In this document: piece after piece, positions 33,503-45,098 of the stretch
Position numbering within the stretch: the first letter of the stretch is position 1
Layout: each line of letters opens with the position of its first letter
Source: Cryptomeria japonica
Taxonomy: Eukaryota > Streptophyta > Pinopsida > Cupressales > Cupressaceae
NCBI RefSeq assembly: GCF_030272615.1
Contig: NC_081414.1
Span: forward strand, 769,434,153-769,498,152
DNA length: 64,000 nucleotides
Reading direction: 5' to 3'
Translations under genes and position numbers: made by a program
The notes under the pieces: generated by a model
Database searches by the model: none
The model's input: only the letters and a program-made list of their open reading frames with translations
What the model was told of the DNA's origin: nothing

Positions 33503-35553
33503 GTCACTATGTAAATGCAATATTTTTGGAATTTTTCAAGGATAATATATGATATGCAACTAAATGCAACCTAAACAGATGAAAATGCAATCTATGACAA
33601 GAGTGCAATCTATGTTTTTGGTTGTTTTTGAAGATTTTGACAAACTTATGAATGCAAATCTAAAAGAGACCCTTAGGAAATTGAAATGATGTCTAGACCT
33701 CAAAGGACAAAAGGACCAAGTGACAAAAGGACAAAATGACAATGTCTCCCCTATATGCTTGGATACTAAGCTAGGTTTGACCAAATGACATTGATGACAA
33801 AAAGACAAAAGGATTTAATAAGGTCTAGATCTCCTAACAATGACTTAGGGTTGTATCAAAGATTTGGATTACTCAAGTATGACAAAACCTAGCTTTGAGA
33901 CTATATGCAAAAGGGAAAATCAATATGCAAGTGACCCTAATATGATATGATAATGACCTAAGCTTAATGAAGAGACCTAGGGTATGCAATGTATGACAAT
34001 GGTATGACCTTAATGCAAGAGGACATATGCAAATGGATGACCCTTATTGATATGCAAAGGAGTATGACTTAGGTGAAACCTAACCTTGGTACTTGACAAT
34101 GACTTTGCAAAATGCAAACCTAAGATGGACCTAAATCTAAGTGACATGCATGTTGAGACAAGATTTTGAAAAATGTTTGACAACCATGTTTGAAGGTGTT
34201 TTGAAGCTTGATAAACTTTTGTTGCATGAATGTCTCTTGTGTTTAACCTTGTGTTTGATCAATTTGTTTTGCTTTTTGAAATGGGACGCAATTCAACTTT
34301 TGACAAGCAAAGAATACAAGATATTACAACTTAGACTCAAGACAATCATGCTCATTTCCACATTTCTTATGGTAGGCAAGGACATTAGGTACTTGAGAGG
34401 TAGACTTGTTATGGGATTCAAGGAGAATACATAGATGCTTGACCCCACGGGCTCCCCTCCATGACACTCACTTCTCAGGGCAGCCAAGCATCAGTCCCCA
34501 TGGAAATCTCCCCATGGAGAACTTAGTATCTCTTCCAAGTATCCAAATTTGTCCTTCTCAAGCAACTAGAAGGGTTTTTGGCCTCTAAAAACAAGGTGTT
34601 TAGTAAGGATTTTTGTTAAGCATTACTCCTTGATGTCACGCAAGCGTGATTGAGACATTAAGCCCATCAAGATACCAAACAAATGTAGTCGCGCAAGCAC
34701 GATTTAGACCAAGAGGCCCTACTTAGATGTTGATATGAGAAAGAGTCCAAGGGTCATCACTTCCCAAGTAACTGCAATTCCTACGTAATACTTCCTTCAA
34801 AGCTTTCGCTCATCGGGTATTTTTTTATAGTGAGTTAGAATGCCAAGGAATTCTAGCCGTACTCACTTTGGGTCGTTCCCTTCTCACGATTATCACTTGC
34901 TTGCAAAAGCAAAGTGGTCGGGAAGGCAGACCCTCTAAATGTGACACACAATCAACAACACAAGCATGGTATCGAAGATCTGGATTTTTGATCACCCTAA
35001 AAGGATGAGGGCATACTCTCCTACTCCAATGTCATACTCAACAATCAAAGCAAACAAATGTTCATTTCAACCTATTTAGAAATCACTAGGTGCCTAAAAA
35101 TTAAATGCAAACACAAAGTTTGATTGTTTCTCCAAGGCAACCTGCAAAAACCCAAGTTAGAAGTTTAATATGCTTATTCTTTGACTTTTGAATCTACACA
35201 AAGCGTGTTAGTAGTTTGATTTGTTGTCTTTGCCATGCGTATGCCAAGATTCTGCACAGATAATTAGTACCAAAATCCAAAGCACAGAAAACAGAATGCA
35301 AAAACACAACAAATTTCAAGTAAACATTGCATTTTTTTACCTCTGTTCTGGACTTTACATAGGCGCAAAACTCATGACACAGGCGTAGAACCCATGACAC
35401 AAGCATAGAATGTCATCTACACAAGCGCAGAATGCTCAACACAGGCGCAGGAGTCTCCAAAAAACCTTGCACGACCCTGTTTTGGGGTTTTTTGGCCTGC
35501 AAATCAACTTGAGAGCACTCAAAACACCATAAAGAGGTTAGAAGGTTAGTGTT
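33503..35553 (-). other. Leader region of element D
   Basis: About 2 kb between the primer site and the long ORF. I see no coding frame of note. The part near the primer site has five or so units of the ACACAGGCGCAGAA type (35355-35455). Confidence 0.65.
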
Positions 35554-35569
35554 CACATCGGGTTCACCA
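35553..35569 (-). promoter_or_regulatory. Primer-binding site of element D
   Basis: The minus strand reads TGGTGAACCCGATGTGA, separated by five bases from the LTR end at 35575. It begins with TGG as expected for pairing with a tRNA CCA end. I do not assign the tRNA. Confidence 0.75.
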
Positions 35570-35574
35570 ATTAA

Positions 35575-37087
35575 TGTACGTTAGGAAATAGGAAATCATC
35601 ACAAGAAAGATAAACATAATAGCTCAATCACAAAAGCATTCATTGCAATGAATCTATCCTAAGACACACTCAATAGAGACATGAAAACAAAGCATACAAA
35701 ACTAAATATTTATGCAAACCAGATGATGATTTGAATGCTCCTTCCATGCGGCTCCATTGTTCTTCTTTCCTCTTCAAATGGTTTGGTTGTGGATCTCACC
35801 TACAAGTGCACACACACAATTGAAAGCAAGTAGACGGGATTTTGATCAAGAGTACTAGAAGCTTAAATTCGATAGTTTGATTACCAATTATTAGTTTTGA
35901 TTGATGAAGATCATCCAATTTATAGAAAAATTGGAGAGATGACAAGATTAGCATGATTCAATTCAAATGGAAATTGCAAATCAATTATGTCAATTATGAC
36001 AAATTATGCACTTTCTATGCAAAATTTGTTGATTGATAATTTATGACAAATTATGACAACTTCTATGTCAAAATTGATTGATTGTCAATTATGACAAATT
36101 TATGACAAATTGACATGTCATTTCCATGAATTTAGGAGAGAAATAGGAAAGAAATTGAAATTAGGAAATTAGAAAATAGGTGGAAATTAGGAAATTGAGG
36201 AAACTAGGAATTAGGTAAATTAATTAATAATTTGTCATTTATTAATTAATTCACAAAGAGGAATAATTAGCCAATTAAATGAACATTTAATTGCAATGAG
36301 AAGACTTAGGATAAATAAATAATTTATTAATCCTAAAGGAAGAAATGACACACACAAGGTTAAATGATGAAATCACAAAACCCTAGAAGATGAATTAGGT
36401 CTTGATGAAAGATAATTGACTCGATCATGATTTGATTTTGGATTGATAAATGACCAATGTGATAAATGATTTGATTGAGAAAATGCGCCAATTAACGAGG
36501 AACAATGACAAATTGATCCAAATTGACAAAATTGACAAGAGGACGAGGATTGATAGCAAACTAGATTGCAAGATGACAAGATCCAAAATGACCACGATCG
36601 ATGATGAATCGATCGCAAAATGACAAGGTCGATAAGAGGACAACGATCAATGACAAATCGATCGTTAAACAACAAGATTGAAGTATTGATGATAAATTGA
36701 TCGCCAGATGACAAGATTGACAATGATAAGGATTGATGATAAATCGACAAGATTGATAAGAGGACAACGATCGATGACAAATCGATCGCAAGATTGATAG
36801 GACAAAACCCTAATTAGGATTGACGATGTCCAAAATGATGACAAATAAGCACACACATTGATGCAATAGGATAAGATCGATTAAAATCATGACTGGATAG
36901 TGTTGTCGACAAGACCAAATTCAAGAGCGAGATAAATGAAGAATGTAGAAGAATGACTTGATGTTCGCAAATGATAAAAACCAAGTACGAATCATAGGAG
37001 AAATGTTAATGCGACGCACAACCTAAAATGAGGCAATGCGCAAATGTTAAAGTATGACTCCGCAAGCGTTGACCATTTTTAGGTGTC

Positions 37088-37091
<4 letters not shown>
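35575..37091 (-). repeat. 5' LTR of element D (1517 bp)
   Basis: Near-identical to 24230-25735, with an 11-bp extra TTATGACAAAT unit near 36095. Adjacent to the primer site on its left, so it is the 5' LTR of a minus-strand element. Confidence 0.96.

Positions 37092-37118
<27 letters not shown>
37092..37118. repeat. TA microsatellite, right part
   Basis: Continuation of the TA repeat at 24174-24229, separated from it by element D. Confidence 0.95.
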
Positions 37119-37122
<4 letters not shown>

Positions 37123-37390
37123 AGGAAAAGTTAGCTCACGTTACTCCCATCCTGATTTTAGAGAGTGTGCATAGGTGGGATTCAGTTGATGTGACACTTG
37201 CTAGTGGATAGGTGAGTTTTAAATTTTGATGTACATATGTTTGTATATATATGCATGTGTGTACATGTACATTCTTTTTACAATTCAAGTATGATTTTAT
37301 GCATACACATGTACATTTATTAATATTTAATGTATTTTACTATTTGCAGGGATCGGTTGCACATCCATCAGACTAGGACTCTTATTCAGA
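37119..37390 (+). pseudogene. Exon-like remnants right of element D
   Basis: After TTTGTAG (possible acceptor, to 37124) comes about 87 bp of coding-like sequence that ends at a GTGAGT (37211-37216). A second TTTGCAG precedes GGATCGGTTGC near 37350. This may be the tail of the spliced relic seen at 4386-5023 and 23347-24070. Weak support. Confidence 0.3.
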
Positions 37391-37590
37391 GAGAGAGAAA
37401 GAGACTAAAACTACTTTAGTGAGAGAGAGTTCATAAATAGACTTAAGAAGATAGAGAGAAACAAAGAGAGGTCCTAAAAAGACTTAAGGATAGAGAGAGA
37501 GAGAGGTCCTAAAAAGACTTAAGGAGAGAGAAAGAGAGACTAAATATACTTAATGGGAGAGAGGGAGAGGAGAGAGGTCCTAAAAAGATT

Positions 37591-37622
<32 letters not shown>
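37387..37622. repeat. GA-rich tract with repeated CCTAAAAAGACTTAAGG
   Basis: Purine-rich simple sequence, with three to four copies of a GAGAGAGGTCCTAAAAAGAC-type unit ending in pure (GA)n at 37600-37622. Confidence 0.9.
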
Positions 37623-39179
37623 ATTTTAGGTATATGATACATGTAAAATTAAATAGAAAAATAAAGATGTCTCTGTAATATCTTTGCATTCTTTATTCTT
37701 TATTTTTTTTGTTCCATCTCAGGTGAATAATTTTGTGAAGTCTTATTTTCCCTTGTCTTTTTATTTCTCATGTCCTTCCTATGAAATTATGGCCCTTAAA
37801 TATTTCACACAAAAAAAATCAAGTGAAAATATCTTCTGTAACAAAAAATGCAAATTAATCTGCTATTCTATTTTTTTTTTAAATTAAAAAAATCTAACTT
37901 ATATGAAAATGTTAATTGAAAAAAAAATTAACTTTGGTTAGCCATAAGTTGGTATGAATGCTAGTCGTTAACATAAGTCGTGTTTGTGTGAATACGTGTG
38001 TTATAAAAATGTTTGTATCAGATGTGTTCGATTGAGTAGGGGTTCCTTCAAAGGCCTTAGGGTTCAAACGAACCCCCTTAGATCAAAGGGATATTTGATC
38101 GAACATACTTTCTATGTATGCCACCCCCAATATTTTCAAATTTCTACAATTTTTTATCCTTGAAAGCTCTAACTGAAGGCTCAAATGAAACAATCAAGTG
38201 ACAACTCAAAATGCATGATGGTAGTCCCCAAAGCAAGCTTTCCAATGACTATAATTCTATTACATATTGAGATTATTATGAATTTGTTTTATTTTATTTT
38301 AATGAACATCGGTTTTTCACTTAACATCAACTTTTGTGTTCAATACATATGGAAAAATAGTAAAGTAATTCATAAAAATTGGAAAAATATCTTTTCCCTG
38401 GGTATTGATGTCCTCTTTCCAACTAGAAAAAATAAATTAAATTTTGATACATATAGAACAACTTATGAGTTCAAACATACACCTATATATAAATTATAAT
38501 TAGTTGGACTTCAAAACTAAATAAAATAAAAAATATTCAACATATTGTTAGGAAACCAATTGCATGCTCTATATATCAATGTTACAAACTTAAATTCGAA
38601 AGAATCAAATTTTTATCCTTTGTAGAAAATGTATTTTGGATTATAGAATGCACATCACACTTTAAAAATGTCATTTGATGTTAAAAACTAGTTATTGGAG
38701 ATAGATAACTAAATACAAATTGATTCAAATATTTTTGAAAATAATATATTTAGAATCTGTAGACAAAATTTCACAAATCACTAGTTTAGGTCATCTTCAA
38801 ATTCTTAATGGTGTAGTAGTTATAGGTGTCGAAAATTGAAGGTTTTTTTCAAAATGTTCATTTTAGTGTCAAAGTTGGTCAAAACGTGTAACCCACTATT
38901 GTGAAAATCACCCAATCGATATGACATGTTCTTTCTTTTGGTGTATCATGTGGGCTATTGGACCTTAACTATTACATGTTTAGACATGTTTGGTTAAGGA
39001 GTATTTGTGTGGTCAGCTTGTGGATGTTATTTCTATATTTTGAGTTGACATGTGAATGTAATTGTAATTGTAACACATATATAGGTTTCGTAGATTCATT
39101 TCTATATATACTTCTGAGGATACAAGTTCATATCATGTGAATATGAGGATGAAATTGTGTGTAGCATTTCAATCTATGT
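37623..39179. other. AT-rich sequence, nothing recognised
   Basis: No credible ORF, LTR end or RNA gene seen. A 104-residue frame at 38185-38499 has no recognisable composition or motif. Confidence 0.55.
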
Positions 39180-39690
39180 GTTATTATCATAATGTCATAT
39201 GATGTGTGGGAGAGTGTTTTGAGGTTGATTAGATCCAATAGAAGCTAATTCGTCAGATCTGAAGGTCCATAATCTATCTATTTATAATATGTTGGAACTG
39301 AAGTTTCACCTTTAAGTTGTTGCTAGTTCAATTTTGGGGATTGGTGTCTCCGGTGGATTGGTAGATACAAATACAATAAGGGATTGGTGTCTACAGTAGG
39401 TTGGATCCTACTTCATGATTATAAATGATTCATTATTTTGTGAGATTGGATCTGGGTAGTAGTTCCAAGCAACTATTCTCATAGTGGTTTTTCCTATCTT
39501 GGGTTTTCACATATATTTGGTGTTGATTGTGTTTTATTATGTTGTTAAGGATATTTTATTATTTAAATGACAATTTATGATCTACATGCATAATTAATTA
39601 ATGTTAATTAATGTTGAATCTAAGTTGAAATTGGATATATTAATTCACTCCCATCCCCCACTCAACATATTGTGTTCCCTTCAAAAAAAT
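39180..39690 (+). repeat. Degenerate LTR fragment of the Sirevirus-like group
   Basis: Contains CATAGTGGTTTTTCCTATC followed by GGGTTTTCACATATATTTGG (about 39480-39520), the U5-like motif of the other LTRs here. Farther on is AATTCACTCCCATCCCCC (39646-39660), the decayed C-run end. No primer site or partner LTR found. Confidence 0.55.
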
Positions 39691-40046
39691 TATTCCTTAT
39701 GCATGATTCAACATATGTATCTCTGAGTATAGTACTCTATCCACTCATAACTATTTATTTCAACACAATTCTTTTTATAAATCCATGTGGACTTTCCTTC
39801 TAAATTGTCATGATTACTTTGGTTCTTATAAAGGACATGTGTTGTGAATCAGACTTGAAAGGATTCTATCATTTATAATTTCATGGTGGAGGGAGTGATG
39901 TCCATATCTTCATAATAGATTCATAAGCCTATCATTTCTTAAACCCTCTCTCAATTCTTCCACCACAAGTCTAGATACCTCAAATTTTCCTGTTATGATT
40001 GTACAATACCATTTGTTACATTTTTCTATGGCTTGATAGATAAGTT
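39691..40046. other. AT-rich target sequence left of element F
   Basis: No features seen. It ends with AAGTT, the likely left target copy of element F. Confidence 0.55.
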
Positions 40047-42230
40047 TGTTGGTATTTTTATAAAGTCTAAGTTGTGATTGTCATTGATGGACACACTTAT
40101 TTTATGTATGAGTTATTCTCCACCGGTAATATGTGTTGTGTTGTTTACACCCGTATCATATGCCATTGTATGTATAGTCTTTATTTGTAGAAGAATATTG
40201 GTGTTTTGAAGAAGAAGCTTACCGATTGTAGTGGTATGAAGACCTCAAGTGGAATGCAAACCCCTAGCAACAGTTAATATTTTGATTGGAACATTATGTT
40301 CCAGTTTTCCAGTCTTATTCATTAAACCTGTAATCGGTATACTGTGCCAAATTGGTATAATTGTAAAGTGTGATGAATTATCATCTACCGACACTTTAGC
40401 AGTGTTTTTGTGTCATGTTACCAAATATGTCTAGATGCACTGTACCTACGAAATTGTAGTCTAATCTTATTGGACTGACATGAAATCAAACTCCTATATG
40501 AGGACATCATGTCTAGGGTTTTGAGGGATTGATATGTGCGAGTGTTGTAGAGAAGATTAGGTCTGTGTGAAATAGGTATCTCACTGCAGAGCTTATGAGT
40601 GCAAAGGATCTAGAAGACTGAAGTAATATTGTAATGCATTAATAGAGAACTGTCAAGGATCTAATCAAGCATTTTGTGTTATCTTCTAGATCATTCAATT
40701 TTTGATTACTAATCTCTTCGACAAGTCTGAAACCCTTAACCGGGTAGGCCCAGCCAAGCCTATTGTAAATCCTCTAACAAGGTGGTTCATAGTCGTGGAT
40801 CTGAAATCCATTAACAGGACTTATCTCCTAACAGAGATCTGGATTCCTAACAGGATCTGTTCTGCTGAAGAACATTGTAAGGCCTTAACTGGTCTGGTTA
40901 CTATTCTGCAGAGAGTTGACTTGTGAGTTTCACTCACTGTGGTTTTTCCCATTTGGGTTTCCACATCAAAATATCTTGTGTTATGGTGATTGTGTTGGTA
41001 TTATGGATGTGTTGCATTGGTTTTGTCATTGATGTCAACACTTATCAGCACCTATCTTTCTGGAGATCTTTGGTTATGTTCACCGGCATGTTCAGTGACT
41101 TATGCACAGTCATTGGTATCTGGTTCACTGACAGGTTATATTGTTCACCGGCACAGAGGATGACTTGTTATCATCTGGAGATTACTTGGTTATTTCAAAG
41201 ACATGGTTTGGACACTTGGTTTTGGTGATTTGGTTATTGGTCTAGTCGAGTTGGCATATTTGTTGTTACCAAAAAATTGGTCTAGGTTATGGACCGACAT
41301 GCGTTATCTATTCCAGATCAGCATGACATGTTATGGAGATGATTTATTGATTGGTTATTATTATAAATGCATTGAGCCGACATGATGCATCACATATTGA
41401 TTCATTTATAATTGTAATATTCTTAGTGATCCGACCTACACATTTGGTCTTAGGTTTTGGTATATATGTAAGATCTCATTTGTGAGATCATGTGGTAGAA
41501 AAAAAGGTCATAAGGTATTATAAGGTTGTGATATTCGGTATATGTAAATATAAGAAGAGCCACTCACACAGACATCATTTGAAGATTCAAGGAAGGTTTG
41601 CAGAAGACAATCAGAGCCTAACCGGTATTGAATCCAGCATATGAAGATGTTATTTTGAGCAGTACATTATCTAGGATTTAATCGTCTTATTGTAGTCAGT
41701 GTGACTCTCATTTTGTGATTGAGCAGTGATCTCTAGGCAGTTGTCCTTTCTTCATGTGTAGACCCCATTTGTACACACATACTATTTGTAGTAGTATCAT
41801 CTAATTGTGGGTAAGGTTTCCCACTGTGGTTTTTCCCTCTGCAGGGTTTCCACGTACAAATATATGTGTTATGTGTTGTGGATGTTATTTCTCTTTTTGT
41901 TTCATGCATTAAGCTTCACCAGTATTGTTATTAACTGTTAAACTGTCAACTGGCATTAAGTTTGGTTTACCAGTATTATGCATCAAGTTTTATCAAGTTA
42001 TATTTGTGTTGATATTAATAGACAACTGATTCACCCCCCCCACACTCTTAATTGCCTATGGGTCCTAACAGATTGTGCTTCTGTGGGTGAATGCTTTATT
42101 TTCTATTTGGCTTATTTATGTTTTAACTAGTTTGTTGCTTATACTACTACACCGGTCTACTAGAAAATTGTTTAAGAGTTTGGTTAAGTTCTTAGGCATA
42201 CTAATTCACCCCCCCTCTTAGTATTCATCA
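40047..42230 (+). repeat. 5' LTR of element F, interrupted by a solo LTR
   Basis: TGTTGGTATTTTTATAAAG...AGTATTCATCA. Minus the solo LTR and one target copy it is 1101 bp, against 1131 bp for the 3' LTR. Contains a run of mini inverted repeats (CCCTTAACCGGG, CCTCTAACAAGG and others, 40735-40905) and the GTGGTTTTTCCCATTTGGG motif (about 40939). Confidence 0.9.
40993..42070 (+). repeat. Solo LTR (1078 bp) with GATTG target duplication
   Basis: TGTTGGTATTATGG...GGGTCCTAACA, flanked by GATTG at 40988-40992 and 42071-42075. The 3' LTR of F has the uninterrupted site (GGTGATTGTGCTTCT near 60370), which proves the insertion boundaries. It ends with the C-run and CCTAACA as in the left-edge element. 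A solo LTR forms when the two LTRs of an element recombine and the interior is lost. Confidence 0.95.
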
Positions 42231-42232
42231 AT

Positions 42233-42244
42233 TGGTATCAGAGC
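42233..42244 (+). promoter_or_regulatory. Primer-binding site (initiator Met tRNA) of element F
   Basis: TGGTATCAGAGC two bases after the LTR end. Confidence 0.95.
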
Positions 42245-42280
42245 CAACCTTTCTATAAGTCTAACCACTTGGAAGGAGAT

Positions 42281-43495
42281 ATGGGGCAATATAGCACGAG
42301 GGAAATCACTCACCGTCTGACTGAGTCTGAGAGAGCCTATGATGAACTCAAAATCAATTATAAAGCCTCTTTAGCTAAGAGAAGAGAACTTGTTGAGCAA
42401 TTGATGGAATTTACTGAAAATAGTTCTTCCGATGAAGCAGACATGGAGGCCCTAGTCAGAGAAGTGGAGAAACTAAATGAATCCAAAACTAACCTAAGGA
42501 GGGAGTTGGAAGGACTGACTATCAGGATGAGTCTGGAGCTAGAAAATAGAATAAAAGTTGAATATTTAGTGAAGGACAAGGAACGTGAGATCTCTAAGTT
42601 GAAACAAGAGATTGGTACCATCAACACTCATCTGCAAGAGGATAATGAAGAGAAAGAAGAAATACAAGAAGACCTCAATGCTGCTCTCTCTCAAAATGAA
42701 ACCTTGATGAAAACCAATGATGCTCTTTCCAGGGAACTTGTTGAATCAAAGGAGATACTTGCAAAGTTCAATTAGAGTGTTGCTAAACTGGAACAAAAGA
42801 TGGAATTAGTGAAGCCATCAAAGGATACCACTGGACTTGGTTTCTTTGCATATGAGGAAAGTGAAACCTCTGGAGCCAAGATTAATGCACCAAAAGAGCA
42901 ACCAGTACTTAAGAACAACAACAAGAGCAAAGGTAAGCCAAAGTTTAAACATGTATGCTTCAACTATCATAAGGAAGGACATACTACCAATGTATGTAGG
43001 AGCAAGGCTTACAATTATTTTCCTTACATACAAAACAATGTGGCTAGAACTGGTAGATTTAATGGTCACTAATATGCATGCAACAAGTTTGGGCATAAAG
43101 CTTTTGAGTGCAGGTTGGTTATGAACAACTCTAGAAGTTATGCACCAAGATCTAAAGGAGTTGTCCTGGAACCCCCTATGAACCAGAACCCAAATCGATA
43201 TAGAACCTATGACCATTGGTCAAATGGCTATGGAGTGGAAAAAAGTTAGAGAGCAACCTGTTTGATCTATCATGGTAGCGGTCACACTGCTACAACATGC
43301 AGAAGGAAGAATGGAAATGTGAATACCGGACCATGGAGAACACCTGGTATGGTATGCTATCATTGCAACAAACCGGGACACACTACCAGAGCATGTAGAC
43401 TGAGAAAGAATCCATCGGGAGACATACTGATTGACCCAGAAGGGAAGATCAATGTTGAAACTGTAAGGCAGATATGGAAAAAACTTAGAAAATGA
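42281..43495 (+). pseudogene. gag: Gag-like protein of element F: coiled coil plus zinc knuckles
   Basis: Starts at ATG 42281 (MGQYSTREITHRL), 37 bp after the primer site. One frame to 43495 with stops at 42773, 43070 and 43247 and no frameshift. Residues 1-165 are strongly coiled-coil (heptads with Glu/Lys/Leu). Four knuckle units follow. The last is intact (CYHCNKPGHTTRAC). Two have Tyr for the second Cys (CFNYHKEGHTTNVC, CLIYHGSGHTATTC), and one lacks its first Cys (YACNKFGHKAFEC). The context PGMVC before the last knuckle and RQIWKK near the end are shared with the gag of element A, which ties the two elements together despite low overall identity. Confidence 0.85.
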
Positions 43496-43866
43496 AATCT
43501 GAGAGAAGCCACAAGATATACCAGTATCCGCACCCAATGTGGAGATTCCTGAACTAGAAAACTGACCTTCAAAAATCTTAGGGGGAACATATCGGTAACA
43601 ATGTCTCGAACCCCCAGAGTATATCGGTAAAGTGCCTTTATCGGTATTGGTTACCTACTGACCAACAGAAGAAACGAAGTGGTAAAAAGGAAAAGTTAGG
43701 GTTTGTGCCCTAACAGTGATGCATTTATTATTGTAGGTAGGAGCATATTTAAAAGTGACTTTCGTCATCATTTTTACTTACCTATTTTCAAAGAAGATTT
43801 TTTCTAGATTGAGCAGAGAAACAAGAGCGATTCATCTTGCATTCGAAATAATTTAGGAAGATATTT
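43496..43866 (+). promoter_or_regulatory. Gag-ORF2 spacer of element F with conserved TATA-like block
   Basis: 43716-43795 contains GATGCATTTATTATTG, GGAGC, TATTTAAAA (43746-43754), TTTCGTC and a TTTTTACTTACC block (43771-43782). The same sequence blocks in the same order occur before ORF2 of A. Insertion G begins 71 bp after this block, separating it from ORF2. Confidence 0.45.
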
Positions 43867-45060
43867 GGGTATGTGCAGGATCATGGTGTGCCAAAACAGG
43901 CCCTTAAGTGGCAATGAAATTTCAAAAAATCAGAGTTTTGCAACTTGACATGAAAAATTGAATAAGTTATGAACATTATTTTTAAAATATGTAAGAAGAG
44001 AATCTATAGAAAATTAAATTTAGTTTCTAAGCTACTAGTTGTTTTTTGAAAAAAAAAAATTCTATTTGATGAAAATTTCAAATTTCAATGCAGTGGTACA
44101 AAAATTTTAGGAAAAAGATAAGAAGTAGGTGTATGTCTGACCACCCTAATCACAATCAAATCATAATATTTTTTTATAATATTTATAATATAAGTATTAG
44201 ACTCATGTCTGGATGTGACACATATTTTTTAATAATTTTTTATTAAGTAAATAATTATTTATGAATTTTTTACTACAGATTTTTAGAAATTTAGAAACTC
44301 CTACGTCTGACCACCTTAACTTGGTCAAAACCCTATGAAATTCAATTTTTTTTAATTTTTCCCTATAGTAGACGAAGCATAGGATGTGACGCATGTTTCA
44401 GATTCAAAAAATGTTATGCGGTTTGAAAGTTATGAGTATTTTTCGATCAGTCTATCAATCGGGACTTTTGTCAGAATTCAATTAGAAAATAAATAATAAT
44501 TATTTATTAAAGTCAAAATAATACAAGCCTTATATTGTTGGAAAGCTGAGAACGTCCTTAAAAAACCCTTTTCGTTTTATCAATTTTGGCTACAAAAAAA
44601 GCCGTCAGCCACCAGTGTAAAGTCTGGAAAATCAAGGAATACTGAAAAACACATTTTTTTCAGTTGACTTTCCAGGCTTGTCACTTCCAAGCCAAATCCC
44701 AAAGAAAACCCGAACCAAAATATGGAGGGAAAAAATTATGTTTTAAAATCGGATATCAGATAAAATCGGATATCCAATTTTTGAAAAAATAAAAAGATAT
44801 ATTTTAGTAAATTGGGCATAACTTTTGCGTTTTATATCAAAATTTTGATTTTTTACAGGCGTTGGAAAGGTAATTAAGAGATCTATGATATGGAATAGGT
44901 ATATTTTCAATTATTTGTTTTAAAAAATAATTATAATTCATTTAAATTCATCCTTCATTTTTAAAATATAAAAAACTCATGACTTTTTCATATGATTTCC
45001 CTATTGCATGAATTTTTGTAACAATCATCTCAAAATAAACTAAATAAGTAACTAATTAAT
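43867..45060. repeat. Left inverted-repeat arm of G
   Basis: Outer about 60 bp and the 44620-44880 section have inverted counterparts in 55440-55808. The stretch 43925-44600 is extra and AT-rich, with repeated CGTCTGACCACC phrases (44133, 44303). Confidence 0.65.
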
Positions 45061-45098
45061 AATAGAAAATTTATGAATTTTATTGAGTTCGATAAATT

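Larger units (their letters stand above)
24230..37091 (-). mobile_element. Element D: pol-less LTR retrotransposon with an opposite-strand PMD ORF (12.9 kb)
   Basis: Near-identical LTRs (24230-25735 and 35575-37091) are flanked by TATAT on both sides. The primer-like site TGGTGAACCCGATGTGA reads on the minus strand next to the right LTR. A purine tract AAAGAGGGGCAAAA reads on the minus strand next to the left LTR. Both give minus orientation. The 9.8-kb interior holds a 900-codon minus-strand ORF (30770-33502) and a plus-strand PMD relic (26567-28390). No RT, integrase or protease motif is visible. The terminal TGTAGACACC and purine tract recall Tat/Ogre-type gypsy elements, in which extra ORFs near the 3' end, some antisense, are known. 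The clade is inferred. Confidence 0.92.

Noticed and set aside
38185-38499. 104-residue plus-strand frame
   Set aside because: AT-driven, Ile/Asn/Phe-rich, no recognisable motif or neighbours.
40702-40926. Frame within the F LTR, repeated at 60070-60312
   Set aside because: Contained in the mini inverted-repeat region of the LTR, with no independent coding evidence.
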